Below are positions 44,977 to 53,165 of a stretch of DNA of 64,000 nt, in pieces. The notes under the pieces are model-generated. The model ran no database searches and had not been told where the DNA came from. It was given only the letters and a program-made list of their open reading frames with translations. Source of the stretch: DATBLE01 sp046732255 (GTDB lineage: Bacteria; Actinomycetota; Thermoleophilia; Gaiellales; Gaiellaceae); contig JBKPMR010000031.1 in the NCBI GenBank assembly GCA_046732255.1, positions 62,001-126,000 of the forward strand, read 5' to 3'. Within the stretch, counting starts at the first letter, position 1. Each line of letters starts with the position of its first letter. The position numbers and the translations under genes were made by a program.

Positions 44977-46026
44977 TTGCTTGCACAGCTCGGCTGGACT
45001 CCAGCCTTCGAAGAAGAGTTCACCCCGTATGCCGCCGACGGCCTCGAGCCCGCGCGCGTGACCGTCGAGCATCGGGACGCCTACGTCGTCTACACCGTGC
45101 GGGGAGAACGTCCGGCCGAGCTCTCGGGCCGGCTTCGCCACGCCGCCGTGGAGCGAGGCGACCTGCCTGCGGTCGGCGACTGGGTCGCGGTCACCGCCAC
45201 CGATCCGGCGCTCGTCCAGGCCGTTCTCCCGCGACAGACGAAGTTCTCGCGGATGGCCGCGAACGACCACGGCCAGACGGTCGAGCAGGTGGTCGCCGCC
45301 AACGTCGACGTCGTCTTCCTGACCGTCGGCCTCGATGGGGACTTCAACGTCCGCCGGCTCGAGCGGTACCTCACCCTCGGGTGGGAGAGCGGCGCCACGC
45401 CCGTGGTCGTCCTGACGAAGCTCGACCTCTGCGGCGACGTCGAGGCCGCGCTGCTCGAGGTGGAGTCGGTCGCGATCGGCACTCCGGTCCACGCCGTGTC
45501 GAACCTGACCGGTGAGGGCGTGGACGACCTCGCCCGCTACCTGACCGAGAGCCGAACGGTCGCCGCGCTCGGCTCCTCCGGTGTCGGCAAGTCGTCGCTC
45601 GTCAACCGGCTGGCCGGCGAGGAGCTGATGGAGACCGGCGACGTCCGCGCCGACGGTCGCGGACGACACACGACGACGAACCGCCAGCTGCTGCTCCTGC
45701 CCGGCGGCGGCCTGTTCCTCGACACCCCGGGGATGCGCGAGCTTCGCCTCTGGGACTCCGACGACGGGCTGGCCGCCACCTTCGACGACGTCACCGCTGC
45801 CGCCGCCCGGTGCCGCTTCAGCGACTGCTCGCACGAGTCCGAGCCGGACTGCGGCGTCCGTGCGGCCCTCGCCGACGGCACGCTCGACCGCGAACGCTAC
45901 TCCAGCTGGCAAAAGCTCCAGAACGAGTTGCGCTGGCTGGAGCTCAAGCAGGACGCCCGGCTTCGCTCGGAGGCACGGAAGCAGTGGCGGCGATTGGAAC
46001 GGAGCCGGCGGAAAGCGTCCTGGTGA
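44977..46026 (+). CDS. rsgA: Ribosome small subunit GTPase RsgA
   Basis: Late 30S maturation factor. The 349-residue protein has the circularly permuted GTPase order: TKLD (G4), then GSSGVGKSSL (G1), then DTPGMREL (G3), and the C-terminal zinc knuckle CRFSDCSHESEPDC. A TTG at 44977, preceded by AAAGGAGA six bases upstream, is the best start; the open frame continues to 44923 without a better site. Its end overlaps the MFS gene on the other strand by 83 bp. Confidence 0.94.
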   Translation: MLAQLGWTPAFEEEFTPYAADGLEPARVTVEHRDAYVVYTVRGERPAELSGRLRHAAVERGDLPAVGDWVAVTATDPALVQAVLPRQTKFSRMAANDHGQTVEQVVAANVDVVFLTVGLDGDFNVRRLERYLTLGWESGATPVVVLTKLDLCGDVEAALLEVESVAIGTPVHAVSNLTGEGVDDLARYLTESRTVAALGSSGVGKSSLVNRLAGEELMETGDVRADGRGRHTTTNRQLLLLPGGGLFLDTPGMRELRLWDSDDGLAATFDDVTAAAARCRFSDCSHESEPDCGVRAALADGTLDRERYSSWQKLQNELRWLELKQDARLRSEARKQWRRLERSRRKASW

Positions 46027-47188
46027 GACGAACGAGGAGAGCGACGGCGACGACGGCCATCAGGGCGCCTGCGACGACGAACGTCTCGCGCGGTCCGAGC
46101 AGCGTCCCGGCGAGGCCGCCGAGCACCATCGCCGCCAGTGAGCTGCCGCGGATCATGGCGTTGACGGTCGCAAGCACGCGCCCGCGGCAGAACTCCGGCG
46201 TCCTCCTGAGCAGGAGGGTGCTCGCGTCCACGTTCGCGACACCGTTGCTCACGCCGAGGAACGCCCAGGCGCCCGCGAAGATCCAGATCGTCGGCGCGAG
46301 CCCGGCGAGGCCGAGCGTCACGGCGAGCACCAGCGCAGCCACGGCCGTGCGCACAGCCCGCACGCCGTCCGGAACCGTCCTGCCTGCGAACACGGAGCCG
46401 GCAACCACCCCGGCGGCGAGGGCCGCAGCGACAAGCCCGAAGGCCACCGTCCCTGCGCCGAGCGTGCCACGGACGAGGAAGACCTCCACCACGTTGGTCA
46501 CCTCGCCGACCAGGACGAGGGCGCAGAGCCCGAGCAGGAGCGGCCACAGCAACGCGTCCCGGCGGAGCGAGTAGGGCGCGATGGTGTCAGCCTCGCTCAG
46601 CGCACTGGCCGCTCCCCGGCCACCGCGCGTCGCCTCGATCGAGAGTGCCGCCGCCACGAGCACGACAAAGGTGCCGGCATCGACCAGCAGCGGTGCGCCG
46701 AAGCCGAACACGCCGGTGAGCACGCCTGCGACCGCGGGCGCCACGACCGACGCAACCGTGGTGAGCGACTGAGAGGCTCCGAGGGCGCGCCCGACTTCGT
46801 CGAGCGGGGCGATCTCCGGGACGAGCGCCGTCCAGGCCGGGTTGGCAACGACCTGGCCGACCTGAAGCGCAACGACGAGTGCGAAGACTCCCCACAACGG
46901 ACCGACGAAAGCCAGCGCGACGCAGCAGGCGGCCTGCCAGGCGCCGGCCGAGGCGGCGACTGCACGGAACGGGTACGTGTCGACCACGCGCCCGGCGATG
47001 GGCGCAAGCACGACCACGGGAACCGTGGCACAGAGGAGAAGGATGGTGATCGACCAGGGCCCGCGGCCCTCGCCGTAGACCCGGAGCATCAGCACGAGCA
47101 GTGCCATGTCGTCGCCGAAGGCGCTGACGGCGCGTGCCGGGATCATCAGCCGGAGGTCTCGGTGCCGCCAGATCGAATCGTGAAGCAT
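45944..47188 (-). CDS. MFS transporter
   Basis: A 414-residue major facilitator with about 12 helices, related to the MFS_3/enterobactin-exporter-like efflux group (DLRLMIPARAVSAFGDDMALL at the N-terminus, PIAGRVVDTYPFRA in the loop 2-3 region). The GTG at 47197 would lie upstream of the predicted transcription start, so the ATG at 47188 is preferred. Its promoter is well formed (TTGACG, 17 bp, CATAAT on the minus strand) and carries two operators. The divergent ArsR-type gene is the likely repressor. Substrate unknown, possibly a drug. Confidence 0.9.
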   Translation of the reverse strand: MLHDSIWRHRDLRLMIPARAVSAFGDDMALLVLMLRVYGEGRGPWSITILLLCATVPVVVLAPIAGRVVDTYPFRAVAASAGAWQAACCVALAFVGPLWGVFALVVALQVGQVVANPAWTALVPEIAPLDEVGRALGASQSLTTVASVVAPAVAGVLTGVFGFGAPLLVDAGTFVVLVAAALSIEATRGGRGAASALSEADTIAPYSLRRDALLWPLLLGLCALVLVGEVTNVVEVFLVRGTLGAGTVAFGLVAAALAAGVVAGSVFAGRTVPDGVRAVRTAVAALVLAVTLGLAGLAPTIWIFAGAWAFLGVSNGVANVDASTLLLRRTPEFCRGRVLATVNAMIRGSSLAAMVLGGLAGTLLGPRETFVVAGALMAVVAVALLVRLTRTLSAGSVPIAATASVPPSEAGRPA

Positions 47189-47218
47189 CTGCTTCACGAT
47201 TATGAAGGTAGTGCTTCA
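47181..47218. promoter_or_regulatory. Two operators in the MFS/ArsR divergent promoter
   Basis: TGAAGCATCTGCTTCA (47181-47196) and TGAAGGTAGTGCTTCA (47203-47218) share 5-bp half-sites TGAAG/CTTCA with 6-bp spacers. Their centres are 22 bp apart, two helical turns. The first covers the MFS start region and the second covers its -10/-35 spacer and the -35 of the arsR-type gene. Confidence 0.85.
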
Positions 47219-47227
47219 CATCGTCAA
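47199..47227 (-). promoter_or_regulatory. Promoter of the MFS gene
   Basis: Minus-strand TTGACG (47227-47222), a 17-bp spacer, and CATAAT (47204-47199). This is the best sigma-70-type match in the window. The expected start of transcription, about 47191, falls a few bases before the ATG at 47188. Confidence 0.7.
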
Positions 47228-47243
47228 GTCGTTCCCCTACCAT
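47215..47243 (+). promoter_or_regulatory. Promoter of the ArsR-type regulator gene (leaderless type)
   Basis: TTCACA (47215-47220), 17-bp spacer, TACCAT (47238-47243), which ends 7 bases before the ATG at 47251. The -35 is overlapped by the second operator, implying autorepression. Confidence 0.6.
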
Positions 47244-47250
47244 CGGGGCG

Positions 47251-47823
47251 ATGGCACGCCCACGTCGCCTTTCAGGCGAGGTCAAGATCGAGGATCCGGG
47301 CGCACTACGCGCCCTTGCCCACCCTGCGCGTCTGGCAGTCGTGGACGAGCTCTACCAGGGCCTGGAGCGGACCTCGAGCGAGCTCGCGGAGCTCACGGGG
47401 CTTTCGCCGAGCGCGATGAGCTACCACCTGCGTGCGCTGGAGCGGTGGGGCATGGTCGAGCGTGGCGCGCCGCGCGAGGACGGGCGCGAGCGGCCCTGGC
47501 GGGCGGCCGGGCGCACGCTCAGCCTTGATCCCGAGACGGTCTCAACGGCGGCGGTGGACGTCGTCGCCGGGACCACGTTCCAGCACCTGCGCGACGAGTT
47601 CCGCCGTTGGGCTGCGGTCGAGCAGGGCGAGAGCCAGACCTGGCGCGACCTCGCCGGGGTCAGACGGTCGTATCTCTGGCTGACGGAGGACGAGGCGCGC
47701 GCGTTCTCGACAGAGGTGGGGGCGGTGGTGACGAAGTACGCGGGCGACCGCGACGCCGCGCACCATCCGCATGGAACGCGCCGGGTCTTCTGCCTCGTAG
47801 CGGTCGTCCCGGAAACGACCTAG
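47251..47823 (+). CDS. ArsR-type winged-helix transcriptional regulator
   Basis: A 190-residue regulator. The winged helix is clear: LRALAHPARLAVVDELYQGL, then TSSELAELTGLSPSAMSYHL and RALERWGMVER. The C-terminal half (about 100 residues) has no metal-binding cysteine cluster typical of arsenic or zinc sensors, so it more likely senses an organic ligand. It is divergent from the MFS gene and shares its operators. Probably leaderless. Ends in a 4-bp convergent overlap with the zinc-binding protein gene. Confidence 0.9.
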   Translation: MARPRRLSGEVKIEDPGALRALAHPARLAVVDELYQGLERTSSELAELTGLSPSAMSYHLRALERWGMVERGAPREDGRERPWRAAGRTLSLDPETVSTAAVDVVAGTTFQHLRDEFRRWAAVEQGESQTWRDLAGVRRSYLWLTEDEARAFSTEVGAVVTKYAGDRDAAHHPHGTRRVFCLVAVVPETT

Positions 47824-48104
47824 CCCGAGCGCCGCAGCCAGCCGCGCCGCGGCTGCGTCTTCTTCCACTCCGACCGGCTCGGCAGCCGGCCGGCTTCACG
47901 CGCGCGGCGCACGCAGTCGGTGTGCGCATGGCGCCGCTGCGAGTGGTCACCCTCCGGGAAGAGGAGGACGTGATCGCTCATCGACTGCAGCCGCCGGCCG
48001 CAGAGCGGGCAGGTGTACGTGGCTGGCTTGAGGTTCTGCGCGCGGCGGAGCTCCCACCAGGAGGGCTCGGCTTCGCCGAGACCTCCTGAACGCGGGTTGC
48101 TCAC
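47820..48104 (-). CDS. Small zinc-knuckle-like protein
   Basis: A 94-residue protein starting at GTG 48104, overlapping the preceding TGA. It has CPLCGRRL followed by three His (DHVLL, DHSQRRHAHTDC) and a late Cys, which could hold one or two zinc ions. The basic tail (KKTQPRRGWLRR) suggests nucleic-acid contact. I cannot name the family. It is cotranscribed with the membrane-anchored protein at 48101. Confidence 0.72.
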   Translation of the reverse strand: MSNPRSGGLGEAEPSWWELRRAQNLKPATYTCPLCGRRLQSMSDHVLLFPEGDHSQRRHAHTDCVRRAREAGRLPSRSEWKKTQPRRGWLRRSG

Positions 48105-48553
48105 TTCGACGTAGTCGTCGTGCTCGTCGTCGTGGTCGTCGTCGGTGGCACGGGGCACTTGTAGCCGGTGCCCTTCTTCAGCGTGCGGCAGCTGCTCGAG
48201 ATGACCCTTGCGTCCTTCCGAGCCCGCGAGACGCTCAGGACGTCGCTCGAGACGGTGACGACATAGCTCTTGCCGTCCGCGCCGGTGCTGAGGTCGATCG
48301 TCAACGGCACCGTCAGCTCGCGGGCGAGCGCCTTGTCCGCGACGACGAGATCGGCCAGGCTGTCGGTGTACTTCCCGCCGTCGGCGAAGGCGGCCTTCTG
48401 CGCCTTGTCGATCCGCAGCATCGCGTCGCGCGTCATCACGGCGCGGTCCTTCGAGGAGAGCGTCTTCGAGCTCGAGCCCTTGAAGAGCTGGGGCAGGATG
48501 AACAGTGCCGCGAACGCGAGCAGGATGATCGGGAGAAAGCGGCGCATGTCCAT
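48101..48553 (-). CDS. Membrane-anchored protein with Thr-rich tail
   Basis: A 150-residue protein with an N-terminal hydrophobic helix (MRRFLPIILLAFAALFILPQ; ATG at 48553 or 48547), a domain resembling pilin-like or secreted small domains (KAAFADGGKYTDSLADLV), two cysteines that may pair (SSSCRTL, YKCPVPP) and a C-terminal run of Thr/Ser. The DNA for the tail is a GTC/GTCGTG-type simple repeat. Function unknown. Confidence 0.7.
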   Translation of the reverse strand: MDMRRFLPIILLAFAALFILPQLFKGSSSKTLSSKDRAVMTRDAMLRIDKAQKAAFADGGKYTDSLADLVVADKALARELTVPLTIDLSTGADGKSYVVTVSSDVLSVSRARKDARVISSSCRTLKKGTGYKCPVPPTTTTTTSTTTTSK

Positions 48554-48623
48554 GGCCGCCCAACCCTACCCGGGCGCCGCACCGAGGGTTGAGGTTGTCT
48601 CTGCGCGCGGAGAGAATAGAAGC

Positions 48624-51023
48624 GTGCGGCGGTTGAGGATGCGTGGGCGCACGTTGTGGGCGGCGAGCCTGATCGGCGTGACGGCGGCGACGGCGTTGCT
48701 GCTCGCCCATGACTCGAGTTCCGACGGCCCGGCCCGCTCGGCTGCCCTCCGTCTCTCGCTGCTCCGTGCGGCCGGTGGAGATGCCGAGCGGGTGCCGACG
48801 CGTGCCGCTCGCGCGGGGACGTGGACGATCGACCGCTTCCCGCGCGGGACGCGCGCGATCGCGGTCGCTGCCAAGCCTGTGACCGGAATCAGGTTCGGGC
48901 AGCCGACGATCGCAGGCGTGGCCGGCTGGGGGTTCGAGCCGGATCTCCGCGGCGACCCGACCGACGCCAACCGTCTCTACGTCAGCGCTCCCGACTCGGG
49001 GGGATCGGACACGAGCTGGATCTGGCGCTCGCTGGACGGCGGTAAGACCTTCAAGTGGGTCCCGGCCGCTGCGCCGTTGAACGGGAAGATCACGGTCTGC
49101 CCCGGCGGCGGCGACACCGAGCTCGCGGTCGATCCCGGCGGGCGCCTCTACTTCAACGACCTGTCGCTTGCGAACTTCAGCGTCGCGAGGTCGGACGACC
49201 ACGGCGTGACGTTCACGCCCTGCAACTCCGCCGCCGTCCCGGACGGTGGGGTCGACCGGCAGTGGTACGCGCTCGACGGCGACCCCACCAGCGGCGGTTC
49301 GCTCTACCTCACGAACGACGAAGTGGGGAACGGCGCCGTCACCTGCGGGGCGACGAACGTCAACAACGTGCTGGTCATGTATCGCTCGCCGGTCGCCGGG
49401 GGCGCGACCGCCGGCCTCCAGTTCGGGCCCCCCAACCGGATCACGGCGCCGGGGACGTGCGACGAGGGGATCATGGGCAACGACGAGGTGAGCCCGGTGG
49501 CCACTCGGACCGGGCAGCCCGTCAACGGCCGCGCGACGACACTGCCCAACGCCGTCCACCACGTGTTCGTGCCGCACAGCGACGGCAGCCTGACCAAGAT
49601 CCTGATCGCCCGCTGCTTCCCGGTCGCGTTCGGGGCACCGGTCACGAACGTGAGCGACCCGAGCGGCCTGAACTGCGTCGACTTGCCGGTCGCCGACCTC
49701 GGCTCGTACACGGCGGTGCGCGCGGGCGGCAACTTCACCTCCCTGGCGATCGACCGGTCCGGCAACCTGTACGTCGTCTGGGAACAGGCGCCGATGAGCG
49801 GCTCAGTCGCCGGCGACACGTCCCTGATGTACGCCTACTCGACCAACGAGGGCGGCACCTGGTCGACGCCGATGAAGATCCCGACCGGGCTCGCGAACAA
49901 CGTCTTCGCCTGGGCCGCAGCCGGGTCGGACGGTCGCGTCGACGTCGCGTGGTACGGGACGCCGGCGCACGTCGATCCGGCGGGAGGGCCGCAGGCCTGC
50001 CCCAACGGCGGCCCCGACACCGTCGCCGGCCCGTGGGGCCTCTATCTGACCCAGACCCTGAACGGCCATGCGAAGACGATCAGCTTCTCGGCGCCGGTTC
50101 TCGCTTCGGAGCACCCGATCAGGCGCGGCGGAATCCAGACGATCATCGGCAACCAGTGCGGCGGCGCGACGAATCTCGGGCTCAACGGCACGACCCGCAC
50201 GCTCGGCGACTTCTTCCAGCTCCGCATCGGGCCGCAAGGGGAGGCCCGCATCTCGTACGGAGACTCGAACAACGTCGACGGCAACCTGATGGGCTCGCAC
50301 GCGATGTACGTCGCCCAGAACGGGGGGCCGGGCGTCCTCGCGAAGACCGTCCAGGGCCCGACGGCCCCGGTCGGTTCGACCACCGATCCGGCTGGTGACG
50401 CGACGTACGACGCAGCCGGCGCCGTGGGCGCGTCGATGCCGAACCTCGACGTCCTCGCGTCGTCGATCTCGTGGCCGGATGCCGCCGGCTGCCATCCGGC
50501 CGGCGCCGCCTGTCTGCGGGTGACGATGAAGCTGGCGAACCTCAGCCTGGCCGCACCGGTGGCTCCCGACCCCGACCGTGACCTCGTCTGGCTCGCGCAA
50601 TGGCTCGTACCCGCCGCGGCATCGTGTCCGTCGACCGCAGCTTCGTGCGCGAACGGCGGCGCCAACTTCATGGTGTACGCCGAGTCGAACCAGGGCGGCC
50701 CGGTCGAGTGCTGGGTCGGTCAGAACGCCCTCGCGCAGAACGCCGACGGTCTCCAGCTGACCTACCCGGGCTCGACGCAGATCGCCGATCCCGGCGCGTG
50801 CACCGTCGTGCCCGGCGCCGGCGGGACGATCACCATCGAGGTCCCGCTCACGGCGGTGAGCCTCGACTCGGGCGTCGCGCCCTACAGCGACCGGCTCTAC
50901 AGCGTCACCGCGAGCACCATGACGTTGCCGGCTCGCGCCAACAGCATCCCCGCGTTCGGCGGCGTCGGCGGCCTCCCGTTCAACCTCATCGACGTCGCCC
51001 CGGGCTACGACGCGACTCCATAG
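48624..51023 (+). CDS. Large secreted beta-propeller-like protein (sialidase/BNR fold)
   Basis: About 799 residues from the GTG at 48624 (ATG at 48639 is an alternative). N-terminal signal/anchor (LWAASLIGVTAATALLLA). BNR-type Asp-box repeats are visible: SLDGGKTFKWV, SDDHGVTFTPC, STNEGGTWSTP, indicating a six-bladed propeller. The C-terminal third is a separate beta domain (DPAGDATYDAAG... ) with several Cys. It is a binding or hydrolytic extracellular protein; no sialidase Arg triad was confirmed. A -10-like GAGAAT lies 7 bases upstream. Confidence 0.85.
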   Translation: MRRLRMRGRTLWAASLIGVTAATALLLAHDSSSDGPARSAALRLSLLRAAGGDAERVPTRAARAGTWTIDRFPRGTRAIAVAAKPVTGIRFGQPTIAGVAGWGFEPDLRGDPTDANRLYVSAPDSGGSDTSWIWRSLDGGKTFKWVPAAAPLNGKITVCPGGGDTELAVDPGGRLYFNDLSLANFSVARSDDHGVTFTPCNSAAVPDGGVDRQWYALDGDPTSGGSLYLTNDEVGNGAVTCGATNVNNVLVMYRSPVAGGATAGLQFGPPNRITAPGTCDEGIMGNDEVSPVATRTGQPVNGRATTLPNAVHHVFVPHSDGSLTKILIARCFPVAFGAPVTNVSDPSGLNCVDLPVADLGSYTAVRAGGNFTSLAIDRSGNLYVVWEQAPMSGSVAGDTSLMYAYSTNEGGTWSTPMKIPTGLANNVFAWAAAGSDGRVDVAWYGTPAHVDPAGGPQACPNGGPDTVAGPWGLYLTQTLNGHAKTISFSAPVLASEHPIRRGGIQTIIGNQCGGATNLGLNGTTRTLGDFFQLRIGPQGEARISYGDSNNVDGNLMGSHAMYVAQNGGPGVLAKTVQGPTAPVGSTTDPAGDATYDAAGAVGASMPNLDVLASSISWPDAAGCHPAGAACLRVTMKLANLSLAAPVAPDPDRDLVWLAQWLVPAAASCPSTAASCANGGANFMVYAESNQGGPVECWVGQNALAQNADGLQLTYPGSTQIADPGACTVVPGAGGTITIEVPLTAVSLDSGVAPYSDRLYSVTASTMTLPARANSIPAFGGVGGLPFNLIDVAPGYDATP

Positions 51024-51063
51024 TGGTGCCGCCCTGCGGGCCGGGGCCACCATGACCGGTGGT

Positions 51064-51069
51064 TACACT
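51064..51069 (+). promoter_or_regulatory. -10 box of the TrmB-type regulator (leaderless type)
   Basis: TACACT ends 7 bases before the ATG at 51077. It follows CCACC-atgacc-GGTGG and the string GTGGTTAC, which also occurs at the operator near 51930, so the gene may be autoregulated. Confidence 0.5.
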
Positions 51070-51076
51070 GGCCGTC

Positions 51077-51886
51077 ATGCCCGGGAACGCGCAGACCCTG
51101 GTCGAGCTGGGGCTGACCAAGTACGAGGCGAACGCCTATCTGGCGTTGATGCGCCGCGATGCCTCCGCACCGGCGGACGTCGCCCGGCTCGCGAAGGTAC
51201 CTCGGCAGCGCATCTACGACGTGCTCGCCACGCTCGTCGAGAAGGGGCTCGCATCTCGCCGGCCCGGCCCGCCCGCGAAGTACACAGCGGTCGCGCCCGA
51301 GTTCGCGATCGAGCGGCTGCTCGCACGAAGACGCGACGAGCTCGACCGGCTCGAGCACTCGAGCCGCGAAGCGATCGAGGCCCTCGCCCCGGCCTTCGCC
51401 GAGGGGCAGAAGGAGCGCAACCCGCTCGACTACATCGAGGTGCTCCGCGATCGGGACGCGATCAACGAGCGGTTCGGCGAGCTCCAGGCGGGCGTCCAGT
51501 CGGAGATCCTCGTCTTCACCAGGCCTCCCTACGCAACGCCTGCGCAGGAGAACGTCGAGGGCATCGAGGTGACGCAGGCCCACGACGCCAAGAGCGTCTA
51601 CGAGCTCTCGGCGCTCGACGACCCCGACTTTGCAGCGGGCGTCCGCCGCTTCGTCGAGGCGGGGGAGCAGGCGCGGTTCGTCGAGGAGCTGCCGCTGAAG
51701 CTGGTGATCATCGACGAGCGGATCGTCATGTTCGGGATGGAGGATCCGGTCGCCGGTGCCTCCGAGCTGACGATCATGGTGATCGAGCACCCCGAGCTCG
51801 CCCGCCTCCTGAAGATCGCCTTCGAGGCGGTCTGGAGCGAGGGGCTGACGTTCGACCAGGTGACCGTGCAGCGCGGCGCCGCCTGA
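51077..51886 (+). CDS. TrmB-family transcriptional regulator
   Basis: A 269-residue regulator with the TrmB N-terminal winged helix (LVELGLTKYEANAYLALMRR, then AKVPRQRIYDVLATLVEKGL), a coiled-coil-like linker and a C-terminal effector domain (EILVFTRPPYATPAQENVEG, VIIDERIVMFGMEDP) of the PLD-like type. Such proteins often sense sugars. It lies between two secreted-protein genes, and a strong inverted repeat precedes the downstream one. Confidence 0.88.
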   Translation: MPGNAQTLVELGLTKYEANAYLALMRRDASAPADVARLAKVPRQRIYDVLATLVEKGLASRRPGPPAKYTAVAPEFAIERLLARRRDELDRLEHSSREAIEALAPAFAEGQKERNPLDYIEVLRDRDAINERFGELQAGVQSEILVFTRPPYATPAQENVEGIEVTQAHDAKSVYELSALDDPDFAAGVRRFVEAGEQARFVEELPLKLVIIDERIVMFGMEDPVAGASELTIMVIEHPELARLLKIAFEAVWSEGLTFDQVTVQRGAA

Positions 51887-51918
51887 CCAGCCCCGCCCGG
51901 ACACAGGGGAGGTTTGGG

Positions 51919-51961
51919 CACCACCGATCGTGGTTACTATCGTGCACCACGATAGGTGGTG
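51919..51961. promoter_or_regulatory. Operator-like inverted repeat around the promoter of the gene at 51983
   Basis: CACCACCGATCGTGGT (51919-51934) and ACCACGATAGGTGGTG (51946-51961) pair over 15 of 16 positions. The 11-base spacer contains TACTAT (51935-51940), a good -10 box. A nested CTATCGTG-cac-CACGATAG also spans 51938-51956. Half-site GTGGTTAC recurs before the TrmB gene. Confidence 0.7.
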
Positions 51962-51982
51962 ACAATCCCCCAAGGAAGTCGC

Positions 51983-53038
51983 ATGCGCTCTACCGCCCGC
52001 ATCCTGCTCGTTGCCGCCGCCGCTCTCCTGCTCGCCGGTGCGATCGGCGCCGGACCGGCGGCGCCCTCGTCCAAGGACCTGACGAACCCGAAGGACTTCT
52101 TCTGGGCGCCCGGACAGAGCCCGGACGGGACGATCGCCGACTCGCTCGGCAACAACCTGATCTACCACGGCGGTAACGCCGGTCCCGGCGCGATCGGCGT
52201 CGAGGAGCGACCGGCCGTCTATCTGATCTACTGGGGCCCCGCCTGGGCGAAGGGTTTCCAGACCGCCGACAGCGACGGGAAGCTGTTCGCGAGCAAGACG
52301 CTCCAGAACTACCTGAACTCGTTCTTCGCCAACGTCGGCGGCAGCCCGTGGGCGGGCGTCCAGACCCAGTACTGCAACCTCATCCTGCCGGGCGCGACCA
52401 GCTGCGTCGGCGGTGCCGGGTTCGTCACGAACCCCAAGCACCAGCTGAAGGGGACGTGGACCGACCCGACACCGGTGCCGGACGACATCGTCACGCTCGG
52501 GCTCGCGGAGAATCTCTTCGACGACCCGATCGCCGCCGAGGCGCAGCGCGCCGCCGCGCACTTCGGCTACGACCCGCAGGCGACCTACATCGTCCTCACG
52601 CCGCCAGGGCCGATCGCGACCGGTCAGCCCGTCTACTGCGGCTACCACACCCAGACGACGAGCATCGACGGCCTCGGTAACCCGAACCGGATCCAGTACG
52701 CGTTCATCCCGTGGCTGAACACGAACTGGCCCGCGCTCGGAACGACCGGCTGCGGGATGCACAACGTCAACGCGACGAGCAACACGTTCGGGAACGGCAT
52801 CTTCGACGGCTGGTCGATCGTCGTCGGCCACGAGTATTCGGAGGCGGTGACCGACCCGGACAACTTCTTCAGCGTCCAGGACGGCTGGAACGACATCCAG
52901 GGCAGCGAGAACGCCGACAAGTGCGCGTGGACGAACGACCAGAACATCGCGCTCGGCGGTCGCCAGTACGCGATCCAGCCGATGTGGAGCAACGAGGCGT
53001 TCGACGCGACCGGGAACGGCTGCGTCGTCTCGCGGTAG
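51983..53038 (+). CDS. Secreted protein of the EXORDIUM/PHI-1-like family
   Basis: A 351-residue secreted protein with signal peptide (MRSTARILLVAAAALLLAGA). It resembles the EXO/phosphate-induced-protein family: AVYLIYWGPAWAKGF, YLNSFFANVGGSPWAGVQTQ and GHEYSEAVTDPDNF (His283), a zinc-protease-like HExxxxxTDP segment of that family. ATG preceded by AAGGAAG. Four cysteines are spread along the mature protein. The role in bacteria is unknown; it is probably controlled by the TrmB regulator. Confidence 0.82.
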   Translation: MRSTARILLVAAAALLLAGAIGAGPAAPSSKDLTNPKDFFWAPGQSPDGTIADSLGNNLIYHGGNAGPGAIGVEERPAVYLIYWGPAWAKGFQTADSDGKLFASKTLQNYLNSFFANVGGSPWAGVQTQYCNLILPGATSCVGGAGFVTNPKHQLKGTWTDPTPVPDDIVTLGLAENLFDDPIAAEAQRAAAHFGYDPQATYIVLTPPGPIATGQPVYCGYHTQTTSIDGLGNPNRIQYAFIPWLNTNWPALGTTGCGMHNVNATSNTFGNGIFDGWSIVVGHEYSEAVTDPDNFFSVQDGWNDIQGSENADKCAWTNDQNIALGGRQYAIQPMWSNEAFDATGNGCVVSR

Positions 53039-53058
53039 TCGCGCGACGACGCAGAGAG

Positions 53059-53090
53059 CGGCGGGCCGGACGCCGGAGGCCGGCCCGCCG
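53059..53090 (+). terminator. GC hairpin after the gene ending at 53038
   Basis: CGGCGGGCCGG (53059-53069) pairs perfectly with CCGGCCCGCCG (53080-53090) across a 10-base loop. No T-tract follows. Confidence 0.55.
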
Positions 53091-53165
53091 CGATCCCTCG
53101 ATCGGAGCCTGTTCCTCCGCCGGACAGGGGATTAAGGTGAGGCCGGTGGATCCCGAGGGAGAGGG

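Noticed and set aside
47189..47197. GTG at 47197 as start of the MFS gene
   Set aside because: It lies 1 bp from the predicted -10 box, upstream of the expected transcription start; the ATG at 47188 fits.
48100..48170. GTCGTC/GTGGTC simple repeat as a microsatellite of special interest
   Set aside because: It simply encodes the Thr-rich tail of the protein at 48101-48553.
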